Positions 61,577 through 64,000 of a stretch of 64,000 bases of DNA are shown one piece after another. The number at the start of each line of letters is the position of its first letter. The first letter of the stretch is position 1. The notes under the pieces are model-generated. The model did not search any database. It saw nothing but the letters and a program-made list of their open reading frames with translations, and was not told the DNA's origin. Source of the stretch: Prochlorococcus sp. AG-409-F19 (lineage in GTDB: Bacteria > Cyanobacteriota > Cyanobacteriia > PCC-6307 > Cyanobiaceae). Both the position numbers and the translations under genes were made by a program. Location of the stretch: positions 46,473 through 110,472 of the forward strand of contig QCJV01000003.1 of NCBI GenBank assembly GCA_003215795.1. The letters are read 5' to 3'.

Positions 61577-63337
61577 ATGACTCTTTTGGTGCAAAAATTT
61601 GGCGGCACCTCTGTTGGTAACATTGAGCGAATTAAAGCAGTTGCAAAAAGAATTGCATTATCCAAAAAAGCAGGGCATGAGCTTGTAGTGGTTGTCTCAG
61701 CTATGGGAAATAGAACAGATGAATTAACTAACCTTGCTCTATCAGTAAGCAAAGATCCACCTTCAAGAGAGATGGATATGCTTCTTTCGACTGGAGAACA
61801 AATAACAATATCCTTACTTTCAATAGCCTTACATGAACTTGGTATTTCAGCAACTTCAATGACAGGGAGTCAGGTTGGGATAATCACTGAGTCTGCACAT
61901 GGGAAAGCGCGAATTCTGGAAATCAAAACCGATAGGATCAAAGAACTTTTGAAAAACGGTCATGTTGTTGTTGTGGCAGGATTTCAGGGAACCAGCCTTG
62001 GTAGCAGTCAAACTGCTGAAATTACGACATTGGGCAGAGGTGGATCGGATACTTCAGCTGTAGCACTTGCAACTTCATTAGAAGCAGACTGTTGTGAAAT
62101 ATATACTGACGTTCCTGGAGTTCTTACGACTGATCCTAGAAAAGTTGCAGACGCGCAAATGATTGCAACAATAACTTGCGATGAAATGCTCGAACTAGCA
62201 AGTCTTGGGGCAGCTGTACTACATCCAAGAGCAGTAGAAATAGCAAGAAACTATGGAATGCAAGTAGTAGTTCGCTCTAGTTGGGATGATAAACCTGGTA
62301 CAAAATTGACTAGTAACGAGAAACGATCACTAGGGAAAGAAGGCTTAGAACTAGGCAAACCAGTCAACGCAATAGAGTTAGTAGAAAAGCAATCTGTTAT
62401 AGGACTCTCTCATATTCCTGATCAACCAGGTATTGCAGCTGATTTATTTGAAACGCTCTCCAAAGGAGGTATTAACGTAGATTTAATTATTCAATCAACT
62501 CATCAGGGAAATAGTAATGATATTACATTCACAATTGCAGAAGAAGATCTAGAAAGCACAAAGTTGTTATGCCAAAAACTTATTGAAAAACTGGGGGGTA
62601 AACTGACAACTCAACAAAAAATGTCAAAATTAAGTATTCGTGGAGCTGGTATAATGGGGCGACCAGGAATTGCAGCAAAGTTTTTTGACACACTATCAAA
62701 GTCTGGAATCAACCTTAGGCTAATAGCAACTAGTGAAGTCAAAGTTAGTTGCGTAATTAATGCTGAATTAGGTAGCAAAGGTTTGAGATATGTTAGCGAA
62801 GCTTTTGATTTAAGAGATAAGCAAATTAAAATAAATCCCAAAAACACTTTTAATGGTGAACCAGAAGTCAGGGGTATAGCATTAGATCCAAATCAAGTCC
62901 AATTAAGTGTTATAAATATTCCAGATATTCCAGGTTCTGCAGCTATTTTATGTCAAGCCTTTGCTGACAAAGGAATATGTTTACATACCATTGTTCAATC
63001 AGAAAGAAAATATGAGTCTAATGGGAAAATAATCAGCTTTACAATGAATAAAGGTGATAGAAAGAATGCAGATAATATTTTAATTCCTCTATTAAAAGTA
63101 TGGCCACAAGCTTATTTAGAAGACGGTAGAGCAATTACAAGAATTAGTGCAGTAGGCGCAGGCATGCCAGTAAGTATAGGAACAGCAGCTCGGATGTTTA
63201 GAGCACTAGCAAATGCAAATATTAATATTCTAATGATTGCAACTAGTGAAATTAGGACGACATGTATTGTTGCCGAGAATGATGGTGTACGAGCCTTGAA
63301 GGAAGTCCATCAATTTTTCAAACTAGGCTCAGATTAA
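61577..63337 (+). CDS. lysC: Aspartate kinase with four ACT domains
   Basis: Aspartate kinase makes aspartyl phosphate, the first step to lysine, threonine and methionine. The N-terminal VQKFGGTSVGNIERI and the catalytic-domain TTLGRGGSDTSAVALATSL are clear. About residues 260-586 hold four ACT-type segments, seen as IPDQPGIAADLFETLSKGGI, GRPGIAAKFFDTLSKSGI, IPDIPGSAAILCQAFADKGI and GTAARMFRALANANINILMI. This long arrangement is the known cyanobacterial form and gives feedback control by lysine or threonine. Its 586 residues fit. It starts with ATG at 61577. Confidence 0.97.
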   Translation: MTLLVQKFGGTSVGNIERIKAVAKRIALSKKAGHELVVVVSAMGNRTDELTNLALSVSKDPPSREMDMLLSTGEQITISLLSIALHELGISATSMTGSQVGIITESAHGKARILEIKTDRIKELLKNGHVVVVAGFQGTSLGSSQTAEITTLGRGGSDTSAVALATSLEADCCEIYTDVPGVLTTDPRKVADAQMIATITCDEMLELASLGAAVLHPRAVEIARNYGMQVVVRSSWDDKPGTKLTSNEKRSLGKEGLELGKPVNAIELVEKQSVIGLSHIPDQPGIAADLFETLSKGGINVDLIIQSTHQGNSNDITFTIAEEDLESTKLLCQKLIEKLGGKLTTQQKMSKLSIRGAGIMGRPGIAAKFFDTLSKSGINLRLIATSEVKVSCVINAELGSKGLRYVSEAFDLRDKQIKINPKNTFNGEPEVRGIALDPNQVQLSVINIPDIPGSAAILCQAFADKGICLHTIVQSERKYESNGKIISFTMNKGDRKNADNILIPLLKVWPQAYLEDGRAITRISAVGAGMPVSIGTAARMFRALANANINILMIATSEIRTTCIVAENDGVRALKEVHQFFKLGSD

Positions 63338-63367
63338 TAAGCAAAATATACTTAGCTTACACATATT

Positions 63368-64000
63368 TTAGCGCAATAATTTGTTTCTTAATTGATGTAT
63401 CTGATCTCTTAATTGTGCAGCTTTTTCAAAATCTAAATTAGAAGCTGATATTTTCATTTTCTGCTCAAGGTCATCAATTAACTGTGGTAATCCTTCCATT
63501 GGTATATCAAAACTATTGTTTGATTTTAATTCGTTGACTACATTCGAAGACATCTCAACTAAACTATTATCAACCCCTTCCTTTTGAAGCCTCCTGGAAA
63601 GTTCTAAGAAAGAAAGTATTGAATTATTAGCTTTTTTACCAGCTGGTCTTGGAATTATATTATATTTATTATTATATTGAGACTGCATTGACCTTCTTCT
63701 TTCTGTTTCAGAAATTGCTTTCTTCATAGAATCTGTGAGGTTATCTGCATAAAGCAATGCCATGCCTTCAATATGCCTTGCTGCTCGACCAATTGTTTGT
63801 ATAAGTGATCTTTCAGATCTCAAAAAACCTTCCTTATCTGCATCAAGAATAACCACTAGAGATACTTCAGGTAAATCTAAACCTTCTCGCAATAAATTTA
63901 CACCTACCAAAACATCATATTCACCAAGTCTTAAATCCTGAATAATTTCAATTCTCTCTATAGAATGTATTTCTGAGTGAAGATAACGCACACGGACCTT
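63368..64000 (-). CDS. uvrB: Excinuclease ABC subunit B (C-terminal part)
   Basis: The reading frame runs off the right edge of the window, so only the last 210 or so residues are seen; the stop is at 63368. Helicase motifs V and VI are clear: [20 protein letters not shown] and QTIGRAARH. The C-terminal UVR domain, which binds UvrC, is [20 protein letters not shown] continuing [12 protein letters not shown]. UvrB is the damage-verifying helicase of nucleotide excision repair. The track's start at 63991 is an internal GTG; the codons before it (KVR) continue the frame. Confidence 0.96.
   Translation of the reverse strand, partial: KVRVRYLHSEIHSIERIEIIQDLRLGEYDVLVGVNLLREGLDLPEVSLVVILDADKEGFLRSERSLIQTIGRAARHIEGMALLYADNLTDSMKKAISETERRRSMQSQYNNKYNIIPRPAGKKANNSILSFLELSRRLQKEGVDNSLVEMSSNVVNELKSNNSFDIPMEGLPQLIDDLEQKMKISASNLDFEKAAQLRDQIHQLRNKLLR

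Overview
The window looks like a stretch of core chromosome from the marine cyanobacterium Prochlorococcus. It is AT-rich and densely packed, with short or no gaps between genes. It carries photosystem genes (psaC, psbZ), the NDH-1 subunit gene ndhS, a phycoerythrobilin operon (ho1, pebA, pebB), the RpaB response regulator, a cyanobacterial group 2 sigma factor and a cobalamin gene (cobH). MutY is present; I recall it being reported missing from high-light clades, so a low-light strain is more likely. That is an inference, because no strain could be checked. I see no IS element, prophage, integrase, CRISPR array or toxin-antitoxin pair.

Layout. 1-3 kb: the end of a low-molecular-weight phosphatase gene, then pebB, pebA and ho1, which together turn haem into phycoerythrobilin. 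3.4-4.8 kb: icd, behind a 481-bp gap. 4.8-9.2 kb: an organic-acid block (a DUF1537-type acid-sugar kinase, an FMN-dependent L-2-hydroxyacid dehydrogenase and an E. coli-type D-lactate dehydrogenase). 9.3-16.1 kb: an aldose epimerase, an alpha/beta hydrolase, a Na+/H+ antiporter, glycogen phosphorylase and two small unknowns. 16.2-18.3 kb: RNA functions (tRNA-Arg, RNase P RNA, RNase III, RimM) with ndhS. 18.3-27.3 kb: sugar-nucleotide and central metabolism (manC, glmS), psaC, acpP-fabF, transketolase, and thiC under a TPP riboswitch.

27.3-37.3 kb: a tight operon of ruvB, a TPR protein, an M20 amidohydrolase and a small membrane protein; then smpB, lysS, rpaB, mreBCD and ssb. 37.3-44.1 kb: a DedA protein, ahcY, tsaE, a fructokinase, a MutY-Nudix fusion, a second alpha/beta hydrolase and a sigma factor. 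44.1-48.7 kb: the mgtE, crcB, crcB, SH3 and gyrB run. 48.8-64 kb: miaA, infC, a GntR regulator, cysE, secA, a GNAT enzyme, tRNA-Gly, ribH, psbZ, mutS, cobH, holA, lysC, and the C-terminal part of uvrB at the right edge.

Many reading frames in the supplied ORF track begin at TTG or GTG. Where an ATG fits the family or the ribosome-binding site better, the start was moved (pebA, dld, thiC, ruvB, mreD, ahcY, mgtE, miaA, mutY and others). Where no ATG fits, the non-ATG start was kept (pebB, ndhS, lysS, mreB, crcB, cobH, the GntR gene).

No clearly new system stands out. The points most worth a second look are the two lactate-type dehydrogenases beside an acid-sugar kinase, a MutY protein carrying a complete Nudix box, a MutS with a clamp-binding-like motif at its N-terminus, an SSB whose C-terminal tip lacks acidic residues, and a few repeats in promoter regions.
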